From Variovorax sp. UMC13 (GTDB lineage Bacteria > Pseudomonadota > Gammaproteobacteria > Burkholderiales > Burkholderiaceae_C): a stretch of 64,000 bases of DNA. This document shows positions 25,879 through 34,211 of the stretch, one piece after another (position 1 is the first letter of the stretch; each line of letters begins with the position of its first letter). Location: the NCBI RefSeq assembly GCF_014170375.1, contig NZ_LZZW01000024.1, forward strand, positions 1 through 64,000. The letters are read 5' to 3'. The position numbers and the translations under genes were made by a program. Below the pieces are notes generated by a model, which was given only the letters and a program-made list of their open reading frames with translations, ran no database searches and was not told the origin of the DNA.

Positions 25879-26946
25879 TCAGTCGGCCTGCGCCAGCGCC
25901 CATCCCACGTGCTCGCGCACCAGCGCGCTCGGGTGCTCGGCGCGTGAGGCCAGCGCCTCGGCCGCGTCGGCCTCCCCGGCGCGCAGCGCGTTGCCCAGTG
26001 CGACCGCGATGTTGCGCAGCCAGCGCTCGTGGCCGATGCGGCGGATCGGGCTGCCTTCGGTGTGGCGCAGGAATTCTTCCTCGCTCCACGCGAACAGCGC
26101 GCCCAGCGTGCGGCCGGTCAGGCCCTCGCGCGCATCGAAGTCGGGCAGCGCGCTCTTCTTCGCGAACTTGTTCCAGGGGCAGATCAGCTGGCAGTCGTCG
26201 CAGCCGTAGATGCGGTTGCCGATCAGCGGCCGCAGCTCGGCCGGGATCGCGCCCGGATGCTCGATGGTCAGGTAGGAGATGCAGCGCCGCGCGTCGAGCC
26301 GCTGCGGCGCGACGATGGCCTGGGTGGGGCAGACGTCGATGCAGGCGCTGCAGCTGCCGCAGTGCGGCGTGACCGGCGCGCTCTCGGGCAGCGCCATGTC
26401 GACGTAGATCTCGCCCAGGAAGAACATCGAGCCCGCGTCGCGGTCCAGCACCAGCGTGTGCTTGCCGCGCCAGCCCTGGCCGCTGCGCGAGGCCAGCTCG
26501 GCTTCGAGCACCGGCGCCGAATCGGTGAAGGCGCGGTGGCCGAAGGGGCCGACCTCCTCGGCGATGCGCGTGGCCAGCGTCGCGAGCCGGTTGCGCAGCA
26601 CCTTGTGGTAGTCGCGGCCCCGCGCATAGACCGACACGATGGCCTCGCCCGGCCGCTCGAGCCGCGCGAATTCGACGGCCTGCCAGTCGGCTGGCGTGGC
26701 GCGCGGCAGGTAGTTCATGCGCGCGGTGATCACCGACACCGTGCCCGGCACCAGCTCGGCCGGCCGCGCGCGGCGCGTGCCGTGGGTCGCCATGTAATGC
26801 ATCTCGCCATGGAACCCTTGGGCCAGCCATTGCATCAGACCCGGCTCGGCGCTCGACAGATCGACGCCCGCGATGCCGATTTGGGAGAATCCCAATTCCC
26901 GGGCCAAGGCCTGAATACGAAGAACGAGTGGATGGCTGCCGATCAC
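25879..26946 (-). CDS. queG: Epoxyqueuosine reductase
   Basis: 355 aa. The N-terminal cobalamin-binding region runs from LARELGFSQIGIAGVDL through MNYLP and SVYARGRDYHKVLRNRLATL. Two [4Fe-4S] clusters are bound by CGSCSACIDVCPTQAI and CDDCQLICPWN. A HEAT-like C-terminus follows (LRNIAVALGNALRAGEADA). The enzyme reduces epoxyqueuosine to queuosine in tRNA, the last step of the pathway. The start is GTG 26946; this places the first 15 bases on top of the divergent tsaE gene. The stop lies four bases past the siderophore-interacting protein gene's end. Confidence 0.94.
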   Translation of the reverse strand: MIGSHPLVLRIQALARELGFSQIGIAGVDLSSAEPGLMQWLAQGFHGEMHYMATHGTRRARPAELVPGTVSVITARMNYLPRATPADWQAVEFARLERPGEAIVSVYARGRDYHKVLRNRLATLATRIAEEVGPFGHRAFTDSAPVLEAELASRSGQGWRGKHTLVLDRDAGSMFFLGEIYVDMALPESAPVTPHCGSCSACIDVCPTQAIVAPQRLDARRCISYLTIEHPGAIPAELRPLIGNRIYGCDDCQLICPWNKFAKKSALPDFDAREGLTGRTLGALFAWSEEEFLRHTEGSPIRRIGHERWLRNIAVALGNALRAGEADAAEALASRAEHPSALVREHVGWALAQAD

Positions 26947-27441
26947 CTGCCGATTGTAGAAACGCCCGAGGCGAAGCTCGCCACGCTGACCTGGCGCAGC
27001 GAGGCCGACACCGAGGCCTTCGCGCGCGCCCTCGCGGCGGCGCCCGGATTGCGCGATGCCTTCCTCGCGCTGCACGGCGACCTCGGGGCCGGCAAGACCA
27101 CTTTCGTTCGCCATCTGCTGCGTGCGCTCGGCATCGCGGGACGCATCAAGAGCCCGACCTATGCCGTGGTCGAGCCGCACGAGGCGCCCGACGGATTGCT
27201 CATCTTCCACTTCGACTTCTATCGCTTCAGCGACCCGCGCGAATGGGAAGACGCGGGCTTTCGCGACATCTTCGCGGGCCCCGGCCTCAAGCTGGCCGAA
27301 TGGCCCGACAACGCGGCCGGTCGACTGCCGCCTGCAGACCTCACCCTTAGGATCGACACCATGACCGACGACACCCGCACCGTGAACCTCCGCGCCGGCA
27401 CGCCCCGCGGCAAGGCCCTGCTGGACGCCGCCGCTGCATGA
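26932..27441 (+). CDS. tsaE: tRNA threonylcarbamoyladenosine biosynthesis ATPase TsaE
   Basis: 169 aa. The Walker A motif is GDLGAGKTTFVRHLL; IKSPTYAVVEPHE and LLIFHFDFYRFSDPREWEDAGFRDI are hallmark segments. TsaE is the ATPase that works with TsaB and TsaD in making t6A37 of ANN-decoding tRNAs, an essential step. ATG 26932 fits the family N-terminus but makes the gene overlap queG head-to-head by 15 bases, so each promoter must lie inside the other coding region. The stop overlaps the amiC start by four bases. Confidence 0.93.
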   Translation: MAADHLPIVETPEAKLATLTWRSEADTEAFARALAAAPGLRDAFLALHGDLGAGKTTFVRHLLRALGIAGRIKSPTYAVVEPHEAPDGLLIFHFDFYRFSDPREWEDAGFRDIFAGPGLKLAEWPDNAAGRLPPADLTLRIDTMTDDTRTVNLRAGTPRGKALLDAAAA

Positions 27442-28862
27442 AGAAGGCACAGAACCCCGACGGCGCACCGCGCCGCACCTTCCTCAAGGCCGGCAGCCTG
27501 GTGCTGCTGCTGGGCGTGCAGGAGATCGCGCGCGGCGCCACCATCATGGCGGTGCGCGTGTGGCCCGCCACCGACTACACCCGCGTCACCATCGAGTCCG
27601 ACGGCCGGCTGCAGACCCAGCAGCTCGTGGTCGGCAGCCCGCCGCGGCTGGCGGTGGACATCGAGGGCATCGAGCTCAACCCGGCGCTGCGCGACCTGGT
27701 GGGCCAGATCAAGCCCGGCGACCCGTACATCAACGGCCTGCGCGTGGGCCAGTACGCACCGAACGTGGTGCGCATCGTGTTCGACCTCAAGCAGGCGGTG
27801 CAGCCGCAGGTGTTCTCGCTCGCGCCCATCGCGGCCTACCGGCACCGGCTGGTGCTCGACCTCTATCCCGAGCAACCCGTCGACCCGATGGAGGCGCTGA
27901 TCGCCGAGCGGCTGCGCGACGCACCGCGCGCGGGCAGCGCCGTCGCGGCCGCGCCGCCCGCGGCCGACCCGCTGGGCGACCTGATGGCGCAGCAGGCGAC
28001 GCGGCCCTCCGCTCCGCAGCCCTCTGCGCCGCCGCAGGTGGCCGCGGCGCCCGCCAGGCCGCCGGTCGCGCCCGTGCCGCCACCCGTGGCCCCGCCGCCA
28101 CCGCCGCCGCGCGTGGCCGCCACGGCGAGCCGCACCGACCGCATCATCATCGTGGCGCTCGACCCCGGCCACGGCGGCGAGGACCCCGGTGCCATCGGCC
28201 CCAACGGCACGCGCGAGAAGGACATCGTGCTGCAGGTCGCGCACCGGCTGCGCGACCGCATCAACGCGGGCAACGTCAACGGCAGCCCGATGCGGGCCTT
28301 CCTCACGCGCGACGCCGACTTCTTCGTGCCGCTGGGCACGCGCGTGCAGAAGGCGCGGCGCGTGCAGGCCGACCTGTTCGTGAGCATCCATGCCGACGCC
28401 TTCACCACGCCGGCCGCGCGCGGCGCCAGCGTGTTCGCGCTGAGCCAGTCGGGCGCCTCGAGCAGCGCGGCGCGCTGGCTCGCGAACAAGGAGAACCAGG
28501 CCGACAAGGTGGGCGGGCTCAACGTGGGTGCGCACGAGGTGCAGGTGCAGCGCGCGCTGCTCGACATGAGCACCACCGCGCAGATCAACGACAGCCTCAA
28601 GCTCGGGAGCGCGATGCTGGGCGAGATCCGCAACATCGGCGCGCGGCTGCACAAGCCGCAGGTCGAACAGGCCGGCTTCGCGGTGCTCAAGGCGCCGGAC
28701 ATTCCCAGCGTGCTGGTCGAGACGGCCTTCATCAGCAACCCGGAAGAGGAAGCCAACCTGCGCAGCACCAAGTACCAGGAAGACCTGGCCGATGCGCTGA
28801 TGCGCGGCATCCAGCGCTACTTCGCGCAGAACCCGCCGCTGGCGCGCAGCCGGCAGCTGTAG
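27438..28862 (+). CDS. amiC: N-acetylmuramoyl-L-alanine amidase, AmiC type
   Basis: 474 aa. The N-terminus has a twin-arginine signal (PRRTFLKAGSLVLLLG), as in E. coli AmiA/AmiC. An AMIN domain (about 40-145) targets the division site. A Pro/Ala-rich linker (about 195-230, PPVAPVPPPVAPPPPPP) leads to the zinc amidase_3 domain with DPGHGGEDPGAIG, SIHADAF and PSVLVETAFISN. It cleaves peptide stems from peptidoglycan during daughter-cell separation. The ATG overlaps the tsaE stop (ATGA). In many Burkholderiales mutL follows directly; here eight other loci lie between. Confidence 0.95.
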   Translation: MKKAQNPDGAPRRTFLKAGSLVLLLGVQEIARGATIMAVRVWPATDYTRVTIESDGRLQTQQLVVGSPPRLAVDIEGIELNPALRDLVGQIKPGDPYINGLRVGQYAPNVVRIVFDLKQAVQPQVFSLAPIAAYRHRLVLDLYPEQPVDPMEALIAERLRDAPRAGSAVAAAPPAADPLGDLMAQQATRPSAPQPSAPPQVAAAPARPPVAPVPPPVAPPPPPPRVAATASRTDRIIIVALDPGHGGEDPGAIGPNGTREKDIVLQVAHRLRDRINAGNVNGSPMRAFLTRDADFFVPLGTRVQKARRVQADLFVSIHADAFTTPAARGASVFALSQSGASSSAARWLANKENQADKVGGLNVGAHEVQVQRALLDMSTTAQINDSLKLGSAMLGEIRNIGARLHKPQVEQAGFAVLKAPDIPSVLVETAFISNPEEEANLRSTKYQEDLADALMRGIQRYFAQNPPLARSRQL

Positions 28863-28902
28863 GACCGGTGGGCCCCGGGCCCCGCCGTGTCTCGCAAGGA
28901 TG

Positions 28903-28930
28903 CCGCGCCCTCTCGCGCAGGGGGGCGCGG
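28903..28930 (+). terminator. GC-rich hairpin downstream of amiC
   Basis: CCGCGCCC (28903-28910) and GGGCGCGG (28923-28930) form a perfect 8-base stem with a 12-base loop, 41 bases after the amiC stop. No T-run follows, so termination strength is uncertain. Confidence 0.4.
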
Positions 28931-28998
28931 CCTGCGCCTACAACGGAATGCAGAGGCAGCCAGAGAATGGACGCATCACTCCTTGAAAGGTGCACACC

Positions 28999-29262
28999 AT
29001 GAAGACACGTCTCTGGACCACGGCGGCCGTCGCCGCCACCGTCATGACTCTGGCCGGCTGCGCCGGCAACGGACCCAACCAGAACCTCGGCGTCGCAGGC
29101 GGCGCGGTCGGCGGTGCCCTGCTAGGCAACGCGATCGGCGGCAGCACGGCGGCCACCGTCGGCGGTGCCGCCATCGGCGGCCTGGTCGGCAACGAAGTGG
29201 GCCGCAATGCGGACCAGCGCAATCAGCAGCGCTACTACCCCAACAACGGGCCCCGGTACTAA
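28999..29262 (+). CDS. Glycine-zipper lipoprotein (OsmB/Rick_17kDa-like)
   Basis: 87 aa. The lipobox is LAGC at about residue 17-20. The mature part is a glycine zipper: GVAGGAVGGALLGNAIGG, then TVGGAAIGGLVGNEVGRN, ending in a QNRYY-like polar tail. Such small lipoproteins (OsmB, 17-kDa antigen type) sit in the outer membrane and are often stress-induced. GAAAGG lies 8 bases before ATG 28999. It stands alone between amiC and the dispersed repeat. Confidence 0.85.
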   Translation: MKTRLWTTAAVAATVMTLAGCAGNGPNQNLGVAGGAVGGALLGNAIGGSTAATVGGAAIGGLVGNEVGRNADQRNQQRYYPNNGPRY

Positions 29263-29266
29263 CTCT

Positions 29267-29359
29267 CCCCCGAGGCGTCGCGCACTTCGTGTCGCTAGCC
29301 CTCCCCCTTCCGGGGACGATACCGGCGGCCCGGCATAGCCGGTTCCGCGGTATCCCTGG
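29267..29359. repeat. Dispersed intergenic repeat, copy 2
   Basis: Second copy of the element at 24922-25012. The core 29321-29351 differs from copy 1 at one base (T for A in the hairpin loop). It lies between the glycine-zipper lipoprotein and the convergent dedA-type gene. Confidence 0.65.
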
Positions 29360-29366
29360 AACAGTC

Positions 29367-29390
29367 AGAAGCGCGCCTCGGCGCGCTTCT
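29367..29390. terminator. Strong hairpin between convergent genes
   Basis: AGAAGCGCGC (29367-29376) and GCGCGCTTCT (29381-29390) form a perfect 10-base stem closed by the CTCG tetraloop, followed on the plus strand by TCCGTTTC. It lies 22 bases from the DedA stop and likely ends transcription from both sides. Confidence 0.65.
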
Positions 29391-29411
29391 TCCGTTTCGG
29401 GTGGTCGCTGC

Positions 29412-30074
29412 TCAGGGGTTGATGGTTGCCCGGGCCTTCTCGGCCCGGCCGGCGCGCCAGGCGCCGAAGATGGCGATCAGGCCGGGGATCAGGATCAGGC
29501 CCCAGATGATCTTTTCGAGGTGCTCGCGCACCAGCGGTAGGTTGCCGAAGAAGTAGCCGGCGGTGGCGATGCCCAGCACCCAGATCAACGCGCCCACCAC
29601 ATTGAAGAGCGTGAACTTGCCGCGCTCCATGGCAGCGACGCCGGCCACGAAGGGGGCGAAGGTGCGGATGAAGGGCATGAAGCGCGCGAGGATGATGGTC
29701 ACGCCGCCGTAGCGTTCGTAGAAGCCATGGGCCTGGTCGAAGGCCTTCTTGTTGAAGAAGCGCGAGTCCTCCCACTGGAAGACCTTGGGCCCGAAGTAGC
29801 GGCCGATGGTGAAGTTGCACTGGTCGCCCAGGATCGCAGCGGCGATCAGGATCACACACGCGATCGGGAAGCTCATCAGGCCGATGCCGCACAGCGCCCC
29901 CACGATGAACAGCAGCGAGTCGCCGGGCAGGAAAGGCATCACCACGACGCCGGTCTCCACGAACACGATGGCGAAGAGCAGCGCATAGACCCACGGCCCG
30001 TAGGCGATCACGAAAGCCTCCAGGTGTTTGTCGATGTGAAGGATGAAGTCGACGAGAAAGCTGATGATTTCCAT
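29412..30074 (-). CDS. DedA-family inner-membrane protein
   Basis: 220 aa. The sequence follows the DedA pattern: helix 1 near GPWVYALLFAIVFVETGVVVMPFLPGDSLLF with the conserved ETG and PGD segments, then GRYFGPKVFQWEDSRFFNKKAF and RFMPFIRTFAPFVAGVAAM with the conserved RFxPxxRTxxPxxAG motif. DedA proteins are thought to act as lipid or undecaprenyl-phosphate carriers and to support membrane homeostasis and cationic peptide tolerance. It diverges from the GNAT gene with 48 bases between. Confidence 0.93.
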   Translation of the reverse strand: MEIISFLVDFILHIDKHLEAFVIAYGPWVYALLFAIVFVETGVVVMPFLPGDSLLFIVGALCGIGLMSFPIACVILIAAAILGDQCNFTIGRYFGPKVFQWEDSRFFNKKAFDQAHGFYERYGGVTIILARFMPFIRTFAPFVAGVAAMERGKFTLFNVVGALIWVLGIATAGYFFGNLPLVREHLEKIIWGLILIPGLIAIFGAWRAGRAEKARATINP

Positions 30075-30122
30075 GGGCGCGGATTATCCTTGTTGAACCC
30101 GAACGCTCCGTGAATCCCCCCA

Positions 30123-30623
30123 ATGCTGCACATCCGCGCCGCCACCGAGGCGGACTGGCCCGCTCTCTGGGCCGTCCTCGAACCGACCTTCCGCCGCGGC
30201 GACACCTACTCCTACCCGCCCGACATCACGGAAGAACAGGCGCGCAAGTCCTGGATAACCGTGCCCACCGCGATCTTCGTGGCCTGCGACGACCAGGGCA
30301 CGGTGCTCGGCACCTACGCGATCCGGCCCAACCAGCCGGGCCAGGGCGCGCACGTGGGCAACTGCGGCTACGTGGTGTCCGACACCGCGCGCGGCCTGGG
30401 CGTGGCCTCGGCCCTGTGCGAACACTCGCAGCAGGAGGCGCTGCGCATGGGCTTCTGCGCGCTGCAGTTCAATTTCGTGGTGTCGACCAACGAGGGCGCG
30501 GTGCGGCTCTGGCGCAAGATGGGCTTCGCCATCGTCGGCACCTTGCCCGGCGCGTTCAGGCATCCGACGCTGGGCTTCGTCGATGCCTACGTCATATTCA
30601 AGCAGCTGAAGCGACCCGAATGA
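30123..30623 (+). CDS. GNAT-family N-acetyltransferase
   Basis: 166 aa. IRAATEADWPALWAVLEP begins the GNAT fold, YVVSDTARGLGVASALCEHSQQ is the acetyl-CoA pyrophosphate loop (R/QxxGxG/A in RGLGVASAL), and NEGAVRLWRKMGFAIVGTLPGAF the conserved C-terminal part. It resembles acetyltransferases that modify amino acids or small amines; the acceptor is not readable. It precedes the broken dienelactone hydrolase gene by 28 bases in the same direction. Confidence 0.88.
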   Translation: MLHIRAATEADWPALWAVLEPTFRRGDTYSYPPDITEEQARKSWITVPTAIFVACDDQGTVLGTYAIRPNQPGQGAHVGNCGYVVSDTARGLGVASALCEHSQQEALRMGFCALQFNFVVSTNEGAVRLWRKMGFAIVGTLPGAFRHPTLGFVDAYVIFKQLKRPE

Positions 30624-30651
30624 GAAACCACCCCACCCGGAGACACGCACG

Positions 30652-31866
30652 ATGACAGGCACCTACATCCAGATGAACGCCGCCGACGGCAGCAGCACCT
30701 TTCGCGGCTACCTCGCACTGCCCGAAGGCGGCACCGGCCCGGGCCTGGTGATCGCCCAGGAAATCTTCGGCATCAACCACACGATGCGCGAGGTGGCCGA
30801 CTACTACGCCGAGGAAGGCTATGTGGTGCTGGTGCCCGACCTGTTCTGGCGCCAGGAGCCGAACGTCGAACTCGGCTACAGCGAGGCCGACTGGCAGCGC
30901 GCCTTCGCGCTCTACGGCGGTTTCGACGAAGCCAGGGGCATGTAGGACATGCAGACCGCCATCGACGCACTGCGCGCCCGCAGCGAAGTGACCGACAGGA
31001 AGGTCGGCGTGCTGGGCTTCTGCCTGGGCGGCAAGCTGGCGTATCTGGCGGCCTGCCGCACCGATGCCGATGCGGTGGTCGGCTACTACGGTGTCGGCAT
31101 CGACGCCGCGCTCGACGAGGCCGACAAGATCCGCTGCCCGCTCACGCTGCACATCGCCGAGCGAGACGGCTTCTGCCCGCCCGAGGCGCGCGAGCGCATC
31201 GTCGCCACGCTCAAGGGCCGGCCGGGTGTGTCGCTGTACGTCTACCCCGGCATGGACCACGCCTTCGCGCGTGCCGGCGGCGAGCATTTCCACAAGCCCT
31301 CGGCGCTGATGGCGCACGATCGCAGCATCGCCACGCTCAAGGGCGCGATCGGCCCGCACTACGACCTGTCGGCGCTGTGGGACAAGCACTGCGAGTACGA
31401 GTTCGGCACCCGCAACGTCGACGACACCATGTCGACCATGGTGCCCGAGCCTTATGTCAACCACATCCCGACCATGACCGGCGGCGTGGGCTACCGGGCG
31501 CTGCACGCCTTCTATACCAACCACTTCGTCAACAGCAACCCGCCCGACACCACGCTGACCTCGATCTCGCGCACCGTCGGCGCCACGCAGGTGGTCGACG
31601 AACTGCTGTTCTGCTTCACCCACACCACCGAGATCCCGTGGATGCTGCCGGGCGTCGCGCCGACCGGCAGGCGCGTCGAGGTGCCGCTGCTCGCGGTGAT
31701 CAAGTTCCGCGGCAACAAGCTCTACCACGAGCACATCTACTGGGACCAGGCCAGCGTGCTGGTGCAGGTCGGCCTGCTCGACCCGAAGCTGCTGCCAGTC
31801 GCGGGCATCGAGACCGCGCGCAAGCTGCTGGACGAGAAGCTGCCTTCGAACACGCTGCTCGCGTGA
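30652..31866 (+). pseudogene. Dienelactone hydrolase + SnoaL/NTF2 fusion, broken by in-frame TAG
   Basis: One 404-codon frame interrupted only by TAG at codon 98 (30943-30945); sequence on both sides is full-quality and in the same frame. Residues 1-240 form a dienelactone hydrolase with all active-site residues: E37 in QEIFGINH, C124 in GFCLGGKL, D172 in AERDGF and H203 in GMDHAFAR, each one past the classical enzyme numbering. Residues ~245-404 form a SnoaL/NTF2-like domain. The stop removes everything but E37 from the upstream product. Translation could restart at ATG 30949, giving 305 aa without E37. The neighbouring LysR gene follows after 10 bases. I take it as a nonsense allele or sequence error. 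Confidence 0.85.
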
Positions 31867-31876
31867 ACACCGGCGG

Positions 31877-32815
31877 ATGAAGAAGGTCGACCCGCGGCTG
31901 CTGCAGGCCTTCGTGGCGGTCGCGCGCGAGGGCTCGGTGTCGCGCGGGGCGCAGCGCCTGTTCCTCACGCAGCCCGCGGTGAGCCTGCAGTTGAAGGAAC
32001 TGGGCGCGCTGGTCGGGCTGGAACTGTTCCAGCGCACGCCCACCGGCCTGCTGCTCACGCGCGACGGCGCGGCCCTGCTCCAGCACGCCGAGCATGCGCT
32101 CGAAGGGCTCAACGACTTCGTGCTGGCGGCGGAACGCATGAAGGGCGGGGTGCGCGGATCGCTGCGCATCGGCACCATCCTCGATCCCGAGTTCACGCGG
32201 CTCAGCGCGCTGCTGGCGGAACTGGTGGCGCTGGCGCCCGAACTCGAGACCGAACTGCACCACGGCACCAGCGGCGAGGTGCTGGCCAGGCTGCTCGACA
32301 AGGAGCTGGACATCGGCTTCTACCTGGGCGACCCGAACGCGAGCGACCTGCCGCAGGCCAGCCCGGCGGCGCGGCGCAGCGCGGGCCGGAGCTTCCACTC
32401 GCAGGTGCTGAGCCCCTTCTCCTACCAGGTGATCGCCCCGCCCGGCTGGGCGCCGCAGGTCATGGGCCGCGACTGGCCCGACCTGGGCCGCCTGCCCTGG
32501 GTGCTGGCCCCGGCGAGTTCCTCGCACTCGCGCCTGCTGGCGCCGGTGCTGCAGGCGCACGGCTTGGTGCTGAAGAAGGCTGCGCAGGCCGACCAGGAGT
32601 CGTCGATGCTCGCGCTGGTGCGCGCGGGCGTGGGCATCTCGCTGGCGCGCGATGCGGTGGCGCTGCGCGCCAGCCAGCACGACGGCGTGGTGATCGCCGA
32701 CCGGGTCGGCATCGACAGCGACCTGCGCTTCGTCTGCCTGGCCGCATCGCTCGAGCGCCCGGAAGTGGACTGCGCGATGCAGGCCCTCTCGCGCGCCTGG
32801 CGGCTCGCGCGCTAG
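31877..32815 (+). CDS. LysR-family transcriptional regulator
   Basis: 312 aa. The winged helix-turn-helix is at residues 5-65 (LLQAFVAVAREGSVSRGAQRLFLTQPAVSLQLKEL). The effector domain begins near residue 92 (GSLRIGTILDPEFTRLS). It should respond to a small metabolite and control its neighbours. It begins 10 bases after the broken hydrolase gene and ends in a four-base overlap with the convergent MFS gene, so it probably governs the hydrolase and/or the dehydratase-FAH-MFS operon; the effector is unknown. Confidence 0.9.
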   Translation: MKKVDPRLLQAFVAVAREGSVSRGAQRLFLTQPAVSLQLKELGALVGLELFQRTPTGLLLTRDGAALLQHAEHALEGLNDFVLAAERMKGGVRGSLRIGTILDPEFTRLSALLAELVALAPELETELHHGTSGEVLARLLDKELDIGFYLGDPNASDLPQASPAARRSAGRSFHSQVLSPFSYQVIAPPGWAPQVMGRDWPDLGRLPWVLAPASSSHSRLLAPVLQAHGLVLKKAAQADQESSMLALVRAGVGISLARDAVALRASQHDGVVIADRVGIDSDLRFVCLAASLERPEVDCAMQALSRAWRLAR

Positions 32816-34173
32816 GCCTTGGGCAGAATGCCGCCGGCGCCCTCGCGCACCGCCATGCGCTCGCGCGGCACGGCACGCGTGGCGGCCACCACCGTGCGCC
32901 AGCCCCTGGGCATCAGCGCCAGCATCAGGGCCGCCAGCAGCGCCGCGCTGCCCAGCGCGTAGAGCCCGGCGGCGGAACCGCCATGGTGCTGCTCGACGTG
33001 GGTGCGCAGGCTGGGCGCCACGAAGCCGCCCAAGTTGCCGATCGAATTCACCAGCGCGATGCCGGTGGCGATGCCCAGCCCCGACAGGCGCTCCGACAGG
33101 AAGGCATAGAAGATCGGCGTGCCCGACAGGTAGGTCGAGGCGCCGACCGACAGCGCCGCGATCGCGAAGATCGGTGAGCCGTGCGCCGACAGGCACACGC
33201 AGACACCGAAGACCGTGTAGAGCGAGGCCACGGTGACGCGGCGCCGCTCGTGGTGCCGGTCCGACCAGCGCGTGACGAAGAAGACCACGAACAGCGCCAG
33301 CAGCCAGGGGATGCTGGTGACCAGGCCCACCGTCAGCCCGATCTTCTGGCCCATGATCTGCGCCACCTGGGTCGGGAGATAGAAGATCAGGCCATAGGCC
33401 GCGATCTGCACGATGAAGAAGTTGAGCGCGAAGAACATCACCTTCGGGTTGCGCAACGTCTGCCACACCGTCTGCGGGCTGTGGACCGACTTCTTCGCCG
33501 CTTCCTCGTCGAGCACCGCCTGCAGCGCGTTCTGCTCGGCCGGCGTGAGCCACTTCGCATGCTGCGGCCGGTCGACGATCACGAAGAAGGCGACGAGGCC
33601 GACCACCACCGCCATCACGCCCTCGATCAGGAACATCCATTCCCAGCCCTTGAGGCCGCCGATGCCGTGCATGTCGAGCAGCGCGCCCGAGACCGGCCCG
33701 CCGATGACCAGCGCCCCCGCGAAGCCGAACAGCAGGATGCCGTTGGCCTGCGCCCGCACCTGGGCCGGGAACCAGTAGGTCTGCGTCAGCAGCACGCCCG
33801 GATAGAAGCCCGCCTCCGCGATGCCCAGCAGAAAGCGCAGCGCATAGAAGGACGTCTCGGTGGTCGCGAACATCATGGCCGAGGCCACGAGCCCCCAGCT
33901 CACCATGATCCGGCTGAGCCAGATGCGCGGGCCGACGCGCGAGAGGATCACGTTGCTCGGCACCTCGAAGAGCGCATAGCTCACGAAGAAGATGCCGGCG
34001 CCCAGCGCGAAGGCGCTGTCGCTGATGCCGGTGTCGATCTGCAGCGCGCTCTTGGCGAAACCGACATTGACCCGGTCGAGGATCGACATGATGTACATCA
34101 CGATCAGCATCGGCAGCAGGCGCCATCGCGCCTTGCCGACGGCCGCGGTGACCAGGGTGCTGTAGGGGCTCAT
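32812..34173 (-). CDS. MFS transporter, anion:cation symporter (ACS) type
   Basis: 453 aa with twelve predicted helices. The start LLPMLIVMYIMSILDRVNVGFAK is diagnostic of the ACS family (glucarate, galactonate, phthalate and tartrate carriers). GAGIFFVSYALFEVPSNVILSRVG is another family segment. It should import an organic acid with protons. GGAG lies 9 bases before ATG 34173. It is the last gene of a minus-strand operon after the dehydratase and FAH genes, so a sugar acid is the probable substrate. Confidence 0.9.
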   Translation of the reverse strand: MSPYSTLVTAAVGKARWRLLPMLIVMYIMSILDRVNVGFAKSALQIDTGISDSAFALGAGIFFVSYALFEVPSNVILSRVGPRIWLSRIMVSWGLVASAMMFATTETSFYALRFLLGIAEAGFYPGVLLTQTYWFPAQVRAQANGILLFGFAGALVIGGPVSGALLDMHGIGGLKGWEWMFLIEGVMAVVVGLVAFFVIVDRPQHAKWLTPAEQNALQAVLDEEAAKKSVHSPQTVWQTLRNPKVMFFALNFFIVQIAAYGLIFYLPTQVAQIMGQKIGLTVGLVTSIPWLLALFVVFFVTRWSDRHHERRRVTVASLYTVFGVCVCLSAHGSPIFAIAALSVGASTYLSGTPIFYAFLSERLSGLGIATGIALVNSIGNLGGFVAPSLRTHVEQHHGGSAAGLYALGSAALLAALMLALMPRGWRTVVAATRAVPRERMAVREGAGGILPKA

Positions 34174-34211
34174 TCTCTTGTCTCCTGTTGTTCTATTGAT
34201 CGGGCCCGGGC

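Noticed and set aside
27980..28120. Pro/Ala-rich stretch as an assembly artefact
   Set aside because: It is in frame and sits between the AMIN and amidase_3 domains, where such linkers are usual.
30943..30945. TAG in the DLH gene as pyrrolysine or programmed readthrough
   Set aside because: No pyl genes or readthrough signals are visible; a simple nonsense change fits better.
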